NCBI GenBank assembly: GCA_032719365.1
Contig: CM064868.1
Span: forward strand, 14,178,463 to 14,242,462
Origin: Prinsepia uniflora
Taxonomy: Eukaryota; Streptophyta; Magnoliopsida; Rosales; Rosaceae
Length of the DNA: 64,000 nt
Direction: 5' to 3'
Shown in pieces: positions 10,925 to 21,696 of this stretch. The translations under genes were made by a program, and so were the position numbers. The notes under the pieces are model-generated. The model made no database searches and had not been told where the DNA came from. It saw only the letters and a program-made list of their open reading frames with translations. The stretch's first letter is position 1; each line of letters begins with the position of its first letter.

Positions 10925-11560
10925 CCCTAAGTAAGGAGAGGCCGAGACGTTGTGCGAGTATGTTGCCCGCTTCAGCTTGGAGTACTCTCGATGCACCGAG
11001 ATAGACGATAAAACAGCCTTCATCGCCTTCAAGGGCGGTCTGTACGAATCTCAATTCAGGTACGCCACACATACTCAAGGTTGGTCTACTTACAATGAGC
11101 TGATGAAGCAGGCAGCTATTCACGTCAAGGCCGAGCTGCTGACTAACAAGGGTAGTGCTACAACAGGCAACATATACCGACCTAGCACTGGGGACTCGGT
11201 CAACACATACCGACCTAGCCACTCTAACCCCCAGTCCGCTACTCAGCAGGCTGCCCTGAGCCAGCACCAGCACCAGCATCAAAATTCCCAAAGTGGGAAA
11301 AGAAATGATTATACCGCTTCCTACAGCCCGGGAAAAAAGGGCAAAAGCCACGGCCACCGTCAGGGGGCAGGGCTAGCAGAAGCACATGCCCGACCACCAC
11401 TGTACCGAGCACCCTCCTGCTCGGTCCAAGTATGAAATCTACACGATTCTTTACACCTCATACGAATGTGCTGATGAACGTGGAGGACCTGATTCCCAAG
11501 CCGACCTGGACTCCCAGCATAGGCCAACTGGCCAAAAACACTAGCGTCTACTACCAGTAC
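10925..11560 (+). pseudogene. Tat-like gag fragment
   Basis: Begins abruptly in gag at LCEYVARFSLEYSRC and continues through FIAFKGGLYESQFRYA and NELMKQAAIHVKAELL, a typical plant Ty3/gypsy gag core, then a Gln/His-rich linker. A frame change follows near 11430, and TPSIGQLAKNTSVYYQY ends exactly at the Tekay insertion site. The frame resumes at 21417 with HKYKGH, matching the usual CEYHxxxGH region of these gags. No start codon or 5' LTR is present. Confidence 0.75.
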
Positions 11561-14202
11561 TGTAACGCCCCGAAAAATCCAAAAATTGTAAAATATTAAA
11601 ATAATGCAAAAATGACGTTTTTACCCCTAAAAAGATATGGCTAAAAGTTGACTTTTTGTTTGGTATACTGTTTGTCTATTTTGCTTGTGCCATTGTGTAG
11701 GTCTCGGAACGCTGAATCCGTAGACAGGTGGCACGTCGAAAACGGAGTTCGGATGAAGAAGTTACGGGGTTGTGAAGTGTAGGGGTAAAATGGTAATTGT
11801 GCTTAAGAAGGGTAAAATGGTAATTTTGTGTGGATTATACTTGGACGGTGGAGGGATTAGTACAACTCCACTTGATTGCTGATTCATGCCAATTATATGA
11901 CTCAGGCAAAGTTGGGGGTGACACATGTCACTCACAAATTAGGATTAGTGGCATATCATGTTAATTAATGGAATTCAATTACTGTAGCATGTGTTTACTA
12001 CAGTCGACTAAACACACAAACACAGAGAACATCTTCTTCTCCCTTGATCGATCCAACAACACAGAAATTAAGGGTGAGTATTAGAGAACAAAAGGGGGAG
12101 GAATTCAGTGAACATTTGAGTAAAATCGAGAGGAAATTGGACCGGGACTAATACTGAGTTTACCCGAAAATTCATTCAAACTCTCCATTTTAGAATTTGG
12201 AATTTCAGACGGTTTCGTTCTAATTGGACGTGAGATTAAGCTTCCTGGGAACTCAACGACTCGAACCCAATCAATTGGAACGAGAATTGAAGGTGAAACT
12301 GTGACGATCAGACGCTGCAACTGTTTGGAAAAATCGAGCTTGAGTCGAGTTACTTAGAGGTAAAATTTCATGAAATTGATCTTGATTTTGTGTTCCTTAT
12401 AGTCCTATGATGCTTCTGGTGTGAATAATTGAAGAAAACAGGTCGATTTAAGGACAAACCCGGATTAGGATCCGATGAGTGTTCTTCGTGAGTCGACGTG
12501 TTTTATGGTTTAATTGGTTCAATTGAAGGCACAGAACTATCAGTTAGATTGAGTATGTATTAATGAGTGAAAGAACGAGATGAATTGATTTAGAATCAAG
12601 GGAAAACGAGTCGGGTCTGATCGCGGGTCTACAACCCGAATACCAGAGAAACGGGCGAGAGAGAGAACTGTAGCAGCTACTGTTCACGGCGCGTGGCTGT
12701 CACGCGCAGCCGCTTGCGGCGGCGCGTGAGGGCGCGTGACCGGGGATCTAAGGAAGGGTCTAACATACTTTTTAATGTTCTCGATGATACGGACCTATTG
12801 GCGTTAGTTTCGGGTCAATCGGAGATAAATTGAGGATAGTTTTACGTATCCAAAGCGTATAGGTTCCGTTTAAATAATATTATTTTATTCCGACAACTCG
12901 GAACTTCGCATCTAAGAGTATATGAGATTTTAGTAACCCTATATTATATGTTTGACAGGCCAAAATATTCTCGGGACAGCGGACGAGAACGAACAGCTCG
13001 AATCCGAGCAATCTGGACGGTGTGTGAGTGGGCTTTTGTTTTCTACCCTAAATGCATGCATATACGTTTTAACTGCTTTTAAATGCTTATAATATGATTT
13101 AAGTTGATTTGCCATGATTTATGATGTGATATGATAATTTCCAGATTTTGGGAATATTATATTATTATTATATTATTTGGGTACGAATTTCGAGAAAATT
13201 ATAAAATTGTGATTTTGGGAGATGATCTGAGATTTGAGATGACTTTTGACTTTGAAACTAAATTATATGATTTAATTGACGAAATTGAATTATAAATGAT
13301 CTGTTACACATGAAATTATGGAATTTACTGGTGCTGTGGAAATGTTATATTTCGGGCAGAGACCCTATTGAACTATTAACTTGATTTTGAGATCTAAATA
13401 GTTTTAAAATGAGATTCTTGATTTGTGGTATCATCCTCGGTGATTTGATGGTCTCCTCCAGACGTCGTAGATCCTGGAGTAGTCACGATCCACTGCCTGG
13501 AGATGAGTAGCTCCGAGGGGAGGCTCAATCTCAGGAGTGTGAGTTTATATTGATATCCTCCAGACGTCGTTGATCCTGGAGATGATATCACCCCAGACGT
13601 CGTTGATCCTGGGGAGGTACTCGGACTTGAGACACCCGAGTTTGCACGCGTTGCATTGATATCGTGACGGGTTATTGGATATTGAGATTGGATGTTGAGG
13701 ATGATGGTATCATGATTGATTTTGAATTATATTAACTGTTTTCTTTTATTTTGATTTATATAACCTATGTTTTATATGATATGCATGCATGTTTGTGAAA
13801 ACTGGAGGGTAAGACAATTTTAATACATGTATTTCTAACCCTTTCTTTTTGTCCACTCACACCTTTACTGTTTTTGTACCCTCCAGGCCCGTGCACAGGT
13901 ACCGAGGCTCGTACTGAGGCAGAAGAATAAGCAAACCGCTGCATACTCGAGTTCTGACCGCGTAGGACTTTAATCCTTGTTTGTAAATATTTCTTATGCT
14001 CTGTAAACCGGTTGACGACTGAGATAGTCAACGGTCCTCTAACGATATACCTATCCCTGGTCTGACTATGTGGGTTGTTGGTTATGTTATATTATGTACT
14101 TATGTATATTTAGTTAGACTATTTTTGGTAGTTTAAATTCATAGTCAGACGGGAGCGGGATCATTCACGATTATCGAGAAATAATCAGGATGGGTCTTGT
14201 CA
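11561..14202 (+). repeat. 5' LTR of Tekay element
   Basis: TGTAACGCCCCG to GGGTCTTGTCA, 2642 bp, colinear with 18770-21411 at an offset of 7209-7210 bp. It contains the core motif CCGTAGACAGGTGGCACGTC (about 11718), a GC-rich CGCGTG block (about 12690-12740) and three hairpin modules around CAGACGTCGT (13455-13615). Small ORFs inside it, present in both LTRs, are not protein-like. Confidence 0.95.
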
Positions 14203-14205
14203 AAT

Positions 14206-14217
14206 TGGTATCAGAGC
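14206..14217 (+). promoter_or_regulatory. Primer binding site, tRNA-Met type
   Basis: TGGTATCAGAGC, 3 bp after the end of the 5' LTR. It is complementary to the 3' end of plant initiator-Met tRNA, the usual minus-strand primer of plant LTR elements. Confidence 0.9.
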
Positions 14218-14291
14218 ATAGGTTTGCGGTCTGAGTTCGGCACACGGTGTGCATGGGTTGTTATACTAATCTGTTTCTATTTACAGTTACC

Positions 14292-17200
14292 ATGCCTCCA
14301 CGACGCGAGCCTCGTGCACAGCCTGGTGAAGAGATAGAGGGTCCCGATGTCGAAAGAGCTCAACGATTAGGGGCTACTAGCTTTACGGGCCAGACCAACC
14401 CAGACGAAGCCTATGAGTGGATTACCCAGCTGGAGAGGATTTTTGAGATTATGCGATGTCCACCCGGAGATATGGTTCCCCTAGCTACATTTATGTTGAG
14501 TAGTCAGGCCTATAGATGGTGGCGCGGTTTACAGTTGACGGGATTAGATGCTAGCACTCTGACTTGGGAAGATTTCAAGCATCGTTTTCTAGATCAATTC
14601 TATCCTCGTTCCTTTCGTAATGCGAAGGAAGTGGAGTTTCTTCAGCTGCAACAAGGAAATATGTCTGTGGCTGATTATGAACAGAAGTTCCTGAACCTAG
14701 CTAATTTTGCTCCTCTGTATGTGGCAAGTGAAGAAGATAAGTGCAGAAGGTTCGAACAGGGGTTACGGAATGAGATCCGTGGTGCTGTAACCGTGGGATC
14801 GTTTGCTACTTTGAGGGAATTATCTGATGCTGCTGCTAGAGTTGAGGCAACATTACCAGTACGACAGCAGTTTTCGGGTTTCGGCCGGCGCCGAGAGCGA
14901 TCATATCAGGGAGCCCCAAACCAAAGATGGCCAAAAAGGGGTGGTTTTAGTTCTGGATCTTCTGGTGGTACTCGACCGAGTTATAGCAGTGGAGGAGGTA
15001 CGCAGAGATTTGGTGTTCGACCTCAGGCAACAACTCAGTCCAGTGGAACATCTGTAGGATCTACTGCGAGACAGAGTGAGAGATCTAGTCGGCCGAGTTC
15101 AGTGACTTGTTTTTCTTGTGGAGAGCCTGGACACATTATAAGGAACTGCCCATACCGGTCAGGTAACAGTGCTACAGGTCGGGGGACAACAGAGCAGAAT
15201 TTGAATACAGCCTCGACTTCTGACGCAACTGGAGGAAGCGGAGTTGGTCGCGGACGTGGTGGATCACGGGAACGTAGTCAGACTTCAGGACCACAGGCTC
15301 GAGTGTTTGCTGTAACCCAACAGGAGGCCCGAACAACTCCAGGAGTGGTGACAGGTATGCTTCCTATTTTTGGTCATGATGCACGCATCTTAATAGACCC
15401 GGGAGCTACGCATTCTTTTGTTTCTTGTACTTATGCAACCTTAGCTGATAGAGAGATTTCTGCACTCGGTGGTGATATGGGAGTCGGTACGCCGACCGGT
15501 GAGGTTTATGTAGTTAATCAAGTGATACGAGATTATCCTATATTGGTTGGGGGTGTGCATCTCGTAGCTGACTTAATATTGTTAGACTTGTGTGATTTTG
15601 ATGTTATCCTTGGAATGGATTGGCTGACAACCCATCATGCCTCGATCGAATGTTTCGAGAAGAAGGTACTACTCCGGAGCCCAGGGTTACCGGAGGTGGT
15701 ATTTCAGGGAGATCGGAGAGCGTTACCCGCCAAAATCATATCCGCTCTCACAGCAGAGAAATTGTTGAGGAAAGGTTGTCAGGGCTATTTAGCACAGGTG
15801 ATTGATGTACGAGATTCACCAGTTAAGGCCGAGGATATTTCCATAGTATGTGAATTTCCAGATGTATTTCCTACGGATTTGCCAGGGTTGCCACCACATA
15901 GGGAGGTGGAATTCACGATTGATTTGATCCCTGGTACACGACCCATTTCCTTGACTCCTTATCGTATGGCCCTAGCTGAATTGAAGGAACTGAAGGTGCA
16001 ACTGCAAGATCTAATTGACATGGGGTTTATCCGACCGAGCGTATCACCGTGGGGAGCCCCCGTGCTGTTTGTAAGGAAGAAAGAAGGCAGTTTGAGATTG
16101 TGCATGGATTACAGACAGCTTAATAAAGTCACAATTAAGAATAAGTACCCTCTGCCCAGGATTGATGATTTGTTTGATCAATTGAGGGGGGCTAAGTATT
16201 TCTCGAAGATCGATCTCCATTCTGGTTATCATCAGTTGAGGATTCGGGAAGAAGATATCCCAAAAACAGCATTCCGAACTCGGTATGGTCATTACGAGTT
16301 TCTAGTAATGCCGTTTGGGTTAACCAATGCACCGACGGCATTTATGGATCTAATGAATCGAGTATTCCGGAAATATTTGGATCAGTTTGTCATTGTATTT
16401 ATTGATGATATTTTGGTGTATTCCAAGAGTAAAAAGCTGCATGAGAAACACCTGAGATTTGTGCTTGAGACACTGAGGGAGAACAAGTTGTATGCGAAGT
16501 TGAGTAAATGCCAATTTTGGCTAACCAGTGTGGGATTTCTGGGGCATGTGATTTCTGCAGAAGGTATTTGTGTTGATCCCCAGAAGATTGAGGCAGTCGC
16601 AAAATGGGAACAACCGAAGACAGTAACCGAAGTGAGAAGCTTTTTGGGATTGGCTGGTTATTACAGACGTTTTGTCGAAGGATTTGCTACTATTGCTGCT
16701 CCACTGACCCAATTAACCAGAAAAGGAGTTAAGTTCATTTGGAGTGAAGCTTGTGAGCGGAGTTTTCAAGAACTGAAGAAGCGATTGACATCCGCTCCGG
16801 TGTTGGTTCTTCCGGACGATAGTGGTGAATTTGATGTGTATACGGATGCATCCTTGCATGGATTGGGGTGCGTGTTGATGCAACATGGTAAGGTAATTGC
16901 TTATGCCTCTCGACAATTAAAACCACATGAACACAATTACCCTACCCACGATCTCGAACTGGCAGCGGTGGTGCATGCACTCAAGATCTGGCGACACTAT
17001 TTATATGGTGCCACTTGTAGACTTTTTACGGATCACAAGAGTTTAAAGTACTTTTTCACGCAAAAAGAATTAAATGTGCGACAAAGAAGATGGCTGGAAT
17101 TGCTTAAAGATTATGACTGCACGATAGAATACCATCCAGGGAAAGCAAACATAGTGGCAGATGCGTTGAGTAGGAAGTTAGCACATTCTATAGCTCATTT

Positions 17201-18734
17201 GCAGATGGTACATTTACCCTTATTGGTTGAGCTTCGTCGGACCGGTGCTATGTTGAAACTGGATAACCAAGGTGGTTTGGTAGCAAGTTTCCAGGTTCGA
17301 CCAATTCTACTTGATCAGATAATTGAAGCTCAGTTCCAAGACCCTATCTTATGTATCCTCCGGATTGAAGTGGAAGCCGGGGAAGGACAGGATTATGCAG
17401 TGAGTGAGGATGGAGCCTTGACAAAGGCAGGCAGATTGTGTGTTCCTGCTGATGCTGTGTTAAAGAAGGAAATTTTGGATGAAGCTCATAGTTCAGCATA
17501 CGCTATGCACCCAGGAGGAACGAAGATGTACCGTACGCTCCGAGAACATTATTGGTGGCCTGGGATGAAACGAGAAATTGCTGAGTATGTAAGTAAATGT
17601 TTGATATGCCAACAAGTAAAAGCCGAAAGACAAAGACCTTATGGAATACTGCAACCGCTTCCTATCCCAGAATGGAAATGGGACCATATAACCATGGATT
17701 TTGTGTTTAAACTTCCGAGGACGCCCAGAGGCCACGATGGAGTTTGGGTGATTGTGGACAGACTTACTAAATCAGCGCATTTCTTACCTGTTAAGGAAGA
17801 TTTTCAGATGTCCTAGTATGCCAATTTATTCATTAATGAGATCATCCGATTACATGGTACACCTGCCTCTATTATTTCAGATCGAGATCCACGATTTACT
17901 TCTAGATTTTGGCAAAGTTTACAGGAAGCTTTTGGGACGAGATTACATTTCAGTACGGCGTTCCACCCTCAGACAGACGGACAGTCAGAACGAACTATCC
18001 AAATTTTAGAAGATATGATGAGGGCATGTGTTTTGCAGTTTCAGGGAACTTGGGAGTCTCATTTACCACTGATGGAATTCGCCTATAACAATAGCTATCA
18101 GGCGAGCATTGGGATGGCACCTTATGAAGCTTTATATGGGCGACAATGCAGGACTCCTCTGTGCTGGACAGAAGTGGGCGAAAGAAAATTGTCTAAGTCT
18201 GAATTGATTGATCTGACGACAGAGAAGGTCAAGCTTATCCGAGAGAGACTCAAGGCGGCCCAGGACCGGCAAAAGAGCTACATGGACCGACGGACGAGGG
18301 ATCTTGAATTTGCCGTTGGAAATTGGGTTTTCCTGAAGTTATCACCTTGGAAGGGCATAGTACGATTTGGCAGACGCGGGAAATTAAGCCCCCGTTTCAT
18401 TGGTCCTTATGAGATTATCGAGCGGATTGGCCGAGTGGCTTACAAATTAGCATTACCCTCAGAGCTTTCCAGAGTTCATAATGTCTTTCACGTGTCAATG
18501 TTGCGAAAGTATGTGTATGACGAGTCCCATGTACTAGAACAGTAACCTATTGAGCTCAGGGAAGATCTAAGCTTTGAGGAACAACCTGTGCAGATCTTGG
18601 ATCGAAAAGATAAGGTACTCCGCCGGAAGACAATTCCCCTAGTGAAAGTGCTTTAGCGAAATCAGAATGTAGAAGAAGCTACTTGTGAACCCGAAGCTCA
18701 GATGCGAGACCTGTATCCGTACTTATTTCCGTGA
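14292..18734 (+). pseudogene. Tekay gag-pol polyprotein with internal stops
   Basis: One frame runs from MPPRREPRAQPG (start 14292; an upstream in-frame ATG at 14247 is less typical) to a TGA at 18732. Order: gag; zinc knuckle CFSCGEPGHIIRNC (about residue 272); protease (about residue 369); RT with FIDDILVYSKS (about residue 703); RNase H with VYTDASLHGLGCVL (about residue 850); integrase with HPGGTKMYRTLREHYWW, CLICQQVKA and DRDPRFTSRFW; and a chromodomain-like end (VQILDRKDKVLRRKTIPLVKVL). Damage: TAG at 17814-17816 in the integrase core, TAA at 18543-18545 and TAG at 18654-18656 around the chromodomain. The protease has Asp-Pro-Gly (15396-15404) where Asp-Ser-Gly is expected. The rest is remarkably intact, in keeping with young LTRs. 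Confidence 0.93.
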
Positions 18735-18756
18735 AATTTCGGGGACGAAATTTCCC

Positions 18757-18769
18757 AAGGGGGGGAGGT
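18757..18769 (+). promoter_or_regulatory. Polypurine tract
   Basis: AAGGGGGGGAGG, ending next to the 3' LTR, primes plus-strand synthesis. It follows the GGGGACGAAATTTC string characteristic of plant chromoviruses. Confidence 0.85.
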
Positions 18770-21411
18770 TGTAACGCCCCGAAAAATCCAAAAATTGTAA
18801 AATATTAAAATAATGCAAAAATGACGTTTTTACCCCTAGAAAGATATGGCTAAAAGTTGACTTTTTGTTTGGTATACTGTTTGTCTATTTTGCTTGTGCC
18901 ATTGTGTAGGTCTCGGAACGCTGAATCCGTAGACAGGTGGCACGTCGAAAACGGCGTTCGGATGAAGAAGTTACGGGGTTGTGAAGTGTAGGGGTAAAAT
19001 GGTAATTGTGCTTAAGAAGGGTAAAATGGTAATTTTGTGTGGATTATACTTGGACGGTGGAGGGATTAGTACAACTCCACTTGATTGCTGATTCATGCCA
19101 ATTATATGACTCAGGCAAAGTTGGGGGTGACACATGTCACTCACAAATTAGGATTAGTGGCATATCATGTTAATTAATGGAATTCAATTACTGTAGCATG
19201 TGTTTACTACAGTCGACTAAACACACAAACACAGAGAACATCTTCTTCTCCCTTGATCGATCCAACAACACAGAAATTAAGGGTGAGTATTAGAGAACAA
19301 AAGGGGGAGGAATTCAGTGAACATTTGAGTAAAATCGAGAGGAAATTGGACCGGGACTAATACTGAGTTTACCCGAAAATTCATTCAAAATCTCCATTTT
19401 CGAATTTGGAATTTCAGACGGTTTCGTTCTAATTGGACGTGAGATTAAGCTTCCTGGGAACTCAACGACTCGAACCCAATCAATTGGAACGAGAATTGAA
19501 GGTGAAACTGTGACGATCAGACGCTGCAACTGTTTGGAAAAATCGAGCTTGAGTCGAGTTACTTAGAGGTAAAATTTCATGAAATTGATCTTGATTTTGT
19601 GTTCCTTATAGTCCTATGATGCTTCTGGTGTGAATAATTGAAGAAAACAGGTCGATTTAAGGACAAACCCAGATTAGGATCCGATGAGTGTTCTTCATGA
19701 GTCGACGTGTTTTATGGTTTAATTGGTTCAATTGAAGGCACAGAACTATCAGTTAGATTGAGTATGTATTAATGAGTGAAAGAACGAGATGAATTGATTT
19801 AGAATCAAGGGAAAACGAGTCGGGTCTGATCGCGGGTCTACAACCCGAATACCAGAGAAACGGGCGAGAGAGAGAACTGTAGCAGCTACTGTTCACGGCG
19901 CGTGGCTGTCACGCGCAGCCGCTTGCGGCGGCGCGTGAGGGCACGTGACCGGGGATCTGAGGAAGGGTCTAACATACTTTTTAATGTTCTCGATGATACG
20001 GACCTATTGGCGTTAGTTTCGGGTCAATCGGAGATAAATTGAGGATAGTTTTACGTATCCAAAGCGTATAGGTTCCGTTTAAATAATATTATTTTATTCC
20101 GACAACTCGGAACTTCGTATCTAAGAGTATATGAGATTTTAGTAACCCTATATTACATGTTTGACAGGCCAAAATATTCTCGGGACAGCGGACGAGAACG
20201 AACAGCTCGAATCCGAGCAATCTGTACGGTGTGTGAGTGGGCTTTTGTTTTCTACCCTAAATGCATGCATATACGTTTTAACTGCTTTTAAATGCTTATA
20301 ATATGATTTAAGTTGATTTGCCATGATTTATGATGTGATATGATAATTTCCGAATTTTGGGGATATTATATTATTATTATATTATTTGGGTACGAATTTC
20401 GAGAAAATTATAAAATTGTGATTTTGGGAGATGATCTGAGATTTGAGATGACTTTTGACTTTGAAACTAAATTATATGATTTAATTGACGAAATTGAATT
20501 ATAAATGATCTGTTACACATGAAATTATGGAATTTACTGGTGCTGTGGAAATGCTATATTTCGGGCAGAGACCCTATTGAACTATTAACTTGATTTTGAG
20601 ATCTAAATAGTTTTAAAATGAGATTCTTGATTTGTGGTATCATCCTCGGTGATTTGATGGTCTCCTCCAGACGTCGTAGATCCTGGAGTAGTCACGATCC
20701 ACTGCCTGGAGATGAGTAGCTCCGAGGGGAGGCTCAATCTCAGGAGTGTGAGTTTATATTGATATCCTCCAGACGTCGTTGATCCTGGAGATGATATCAC
20801 CCCAGACGTCGTTGATCCTGGGGAGGTACTCGGACTTGAGACACCCGAGTTTGCACGCGTTGCATTGATATCGTGACGGGTTATTGGATATTGAGATTGG
20901 ATGTTGAGGATGATGGTATCATGATTGATTTTGAATTATATTAACTGTTTTCTTTTATTTTGATTTATATAACCTATGTTTTATATGATATGCATGCATG
21001 TTTGTGAAAACTGGGGGGTAAGACAATTTTAATACATGTATTTCTAACCCTTTCTTTTTGTCCACTCACACCTTTACTGTTTTTGTACCATCCAGGCCCG
21101 TGCACAGGTACCGAGGCTCGTACTGAGGCAGAAGAATAAGCAAACCGCTGCATACTCGAGTTCTGACCGCGTAGGACTTTAATCCTTGTTTGTAAATATT
21201 TCTTATGCTCTGTAAACCGGTTGACGACTGAGATAGTCAACGGTCCTCTAACGATATACCTATCCCTGGTCTGACTATGTGGGTTGTTGGTTATGTTATA
21301 TTATGTACTTATGTATATTTAGTTAGACTATTTTTGGTAGTTTAAATTCATAGTCAGACAGGAGCGGGATCATTCACGATTATCGAGAAATAATCGGGAT
21401 GGGTCCTGTCA
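18770..21411 (+). repeat. 3' LTR of Tekay element
   Basis: A 2642-bp copy of the 5' LTR with about 20 scattered substitutions and no obvious indel. It ends CTGTCA, followed by the target duplication AGTAC. Confidence 0.95.
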
Positions 21412-21416
21412 AGTAC

Positions 21417-21696
21417 CACAAGTACAAAGGCCATAGCATCCACGGTATGTGGCATTCAGGGACCTGGTGGAGGCACTGGTCTGAGACGGCAAAATTAACC
21501 AGTTCTTGCAAAATTGAGGAGATGGAAGTACCGCCAGTGATAATGTTGATCTGGGGATGTCGGTGCTGATCGACATTATCACTGGCGGTACTTCCATCTC
21601 CTCACCACTGGCATCGAACCGAGTTAGAAAAGACTTTCTCCGCAACATGAAGCACAACCAGCAGGTCTTCCAGGTTGCGAAAGGGTGAGCTCAGAA
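21417..21696 (+). pseudogene. Tat-like gag end (between insertions)
   Basis: Continuation of the old gag after the Tekay insertion: HKYKGH, then in another frame FRDLVEALV and DGKINQFLQ, then VLIDIITGGTSISSPLASN and RKDFLRNMKHNQQVF. These correspond to the conserved gag-protease linker of Tat-lineage elements (an I-x-x-I-x-GG motif followed by RK). Frameshifts and stops are present. It ends in the CAGAA target site of the reverse solo LTR. Confidence 0.7.
21516..21603. repeat. 31-bp perfect inverted repeat
   Basis: Arms 21516-21546 and 21573-21603 are perfect reverse complements around a 26-bp loop. The right arm is the normal sense of the conserved gag-end motif (IITGGTSISS region); the left arm is an inverted copy of it. 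This looks like a local templated inversion-duplication in the Tat relic. Confidence 0.85.

Larger units (their letters stand above)
11561..21411 (+). mobile_element. Young Tekay-type Ty3/gypsy chromovirus
   Basis: A complete 9851-bp LTR retrotransposon. It has two 2642-bp LTRs starting TGTAACGCCCCG and ending TTGTCA or CTGTCA, a 5-bp target duplication AGTAC (11556-11560 and 21412-21416), an initiator-Met tRNA primer site, one polyprotein frame and a polypurine tract. Pol order is protease, RT, RNase H, integrase, chromodomain, and the tail GGGGACGAAATTTC before the purine tract is typical of the Tekay/Del group. About 20 mismatches between the LTRs (hand count, about 0.8%) suggest insertion a few hundred thousand years ago at a rate of 1.3e-8 per site per year. 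Internal stop codons make this copy non-autonomous now. Confidence 0.95.

Noticed and set aside
10869..11357. 162-codon minus-strand ORF
   Set aside because: Shadow of the Tat gag on the plus strand, which has recognisable gag motifs.
12105..12320. 71-codon minus-strand ORF, also at 19314-19529
   Set aside because: It occurs in both LTRs of the Tekay element only because the LTRs are copies; no protein-like features.
13455..13615. CRISPR-like spaced repeats
   Set aside because: The repeated units are unevenly spaced hairpins inside a plant LTR; there are no cas genes and the genome is eukaryotic.
13394..14031. Small minus-strand ORFs, also at 20603-21240
   Set aside because: LTR sequence; they overlap the hairpin modules and the LTR end and have no family motif.
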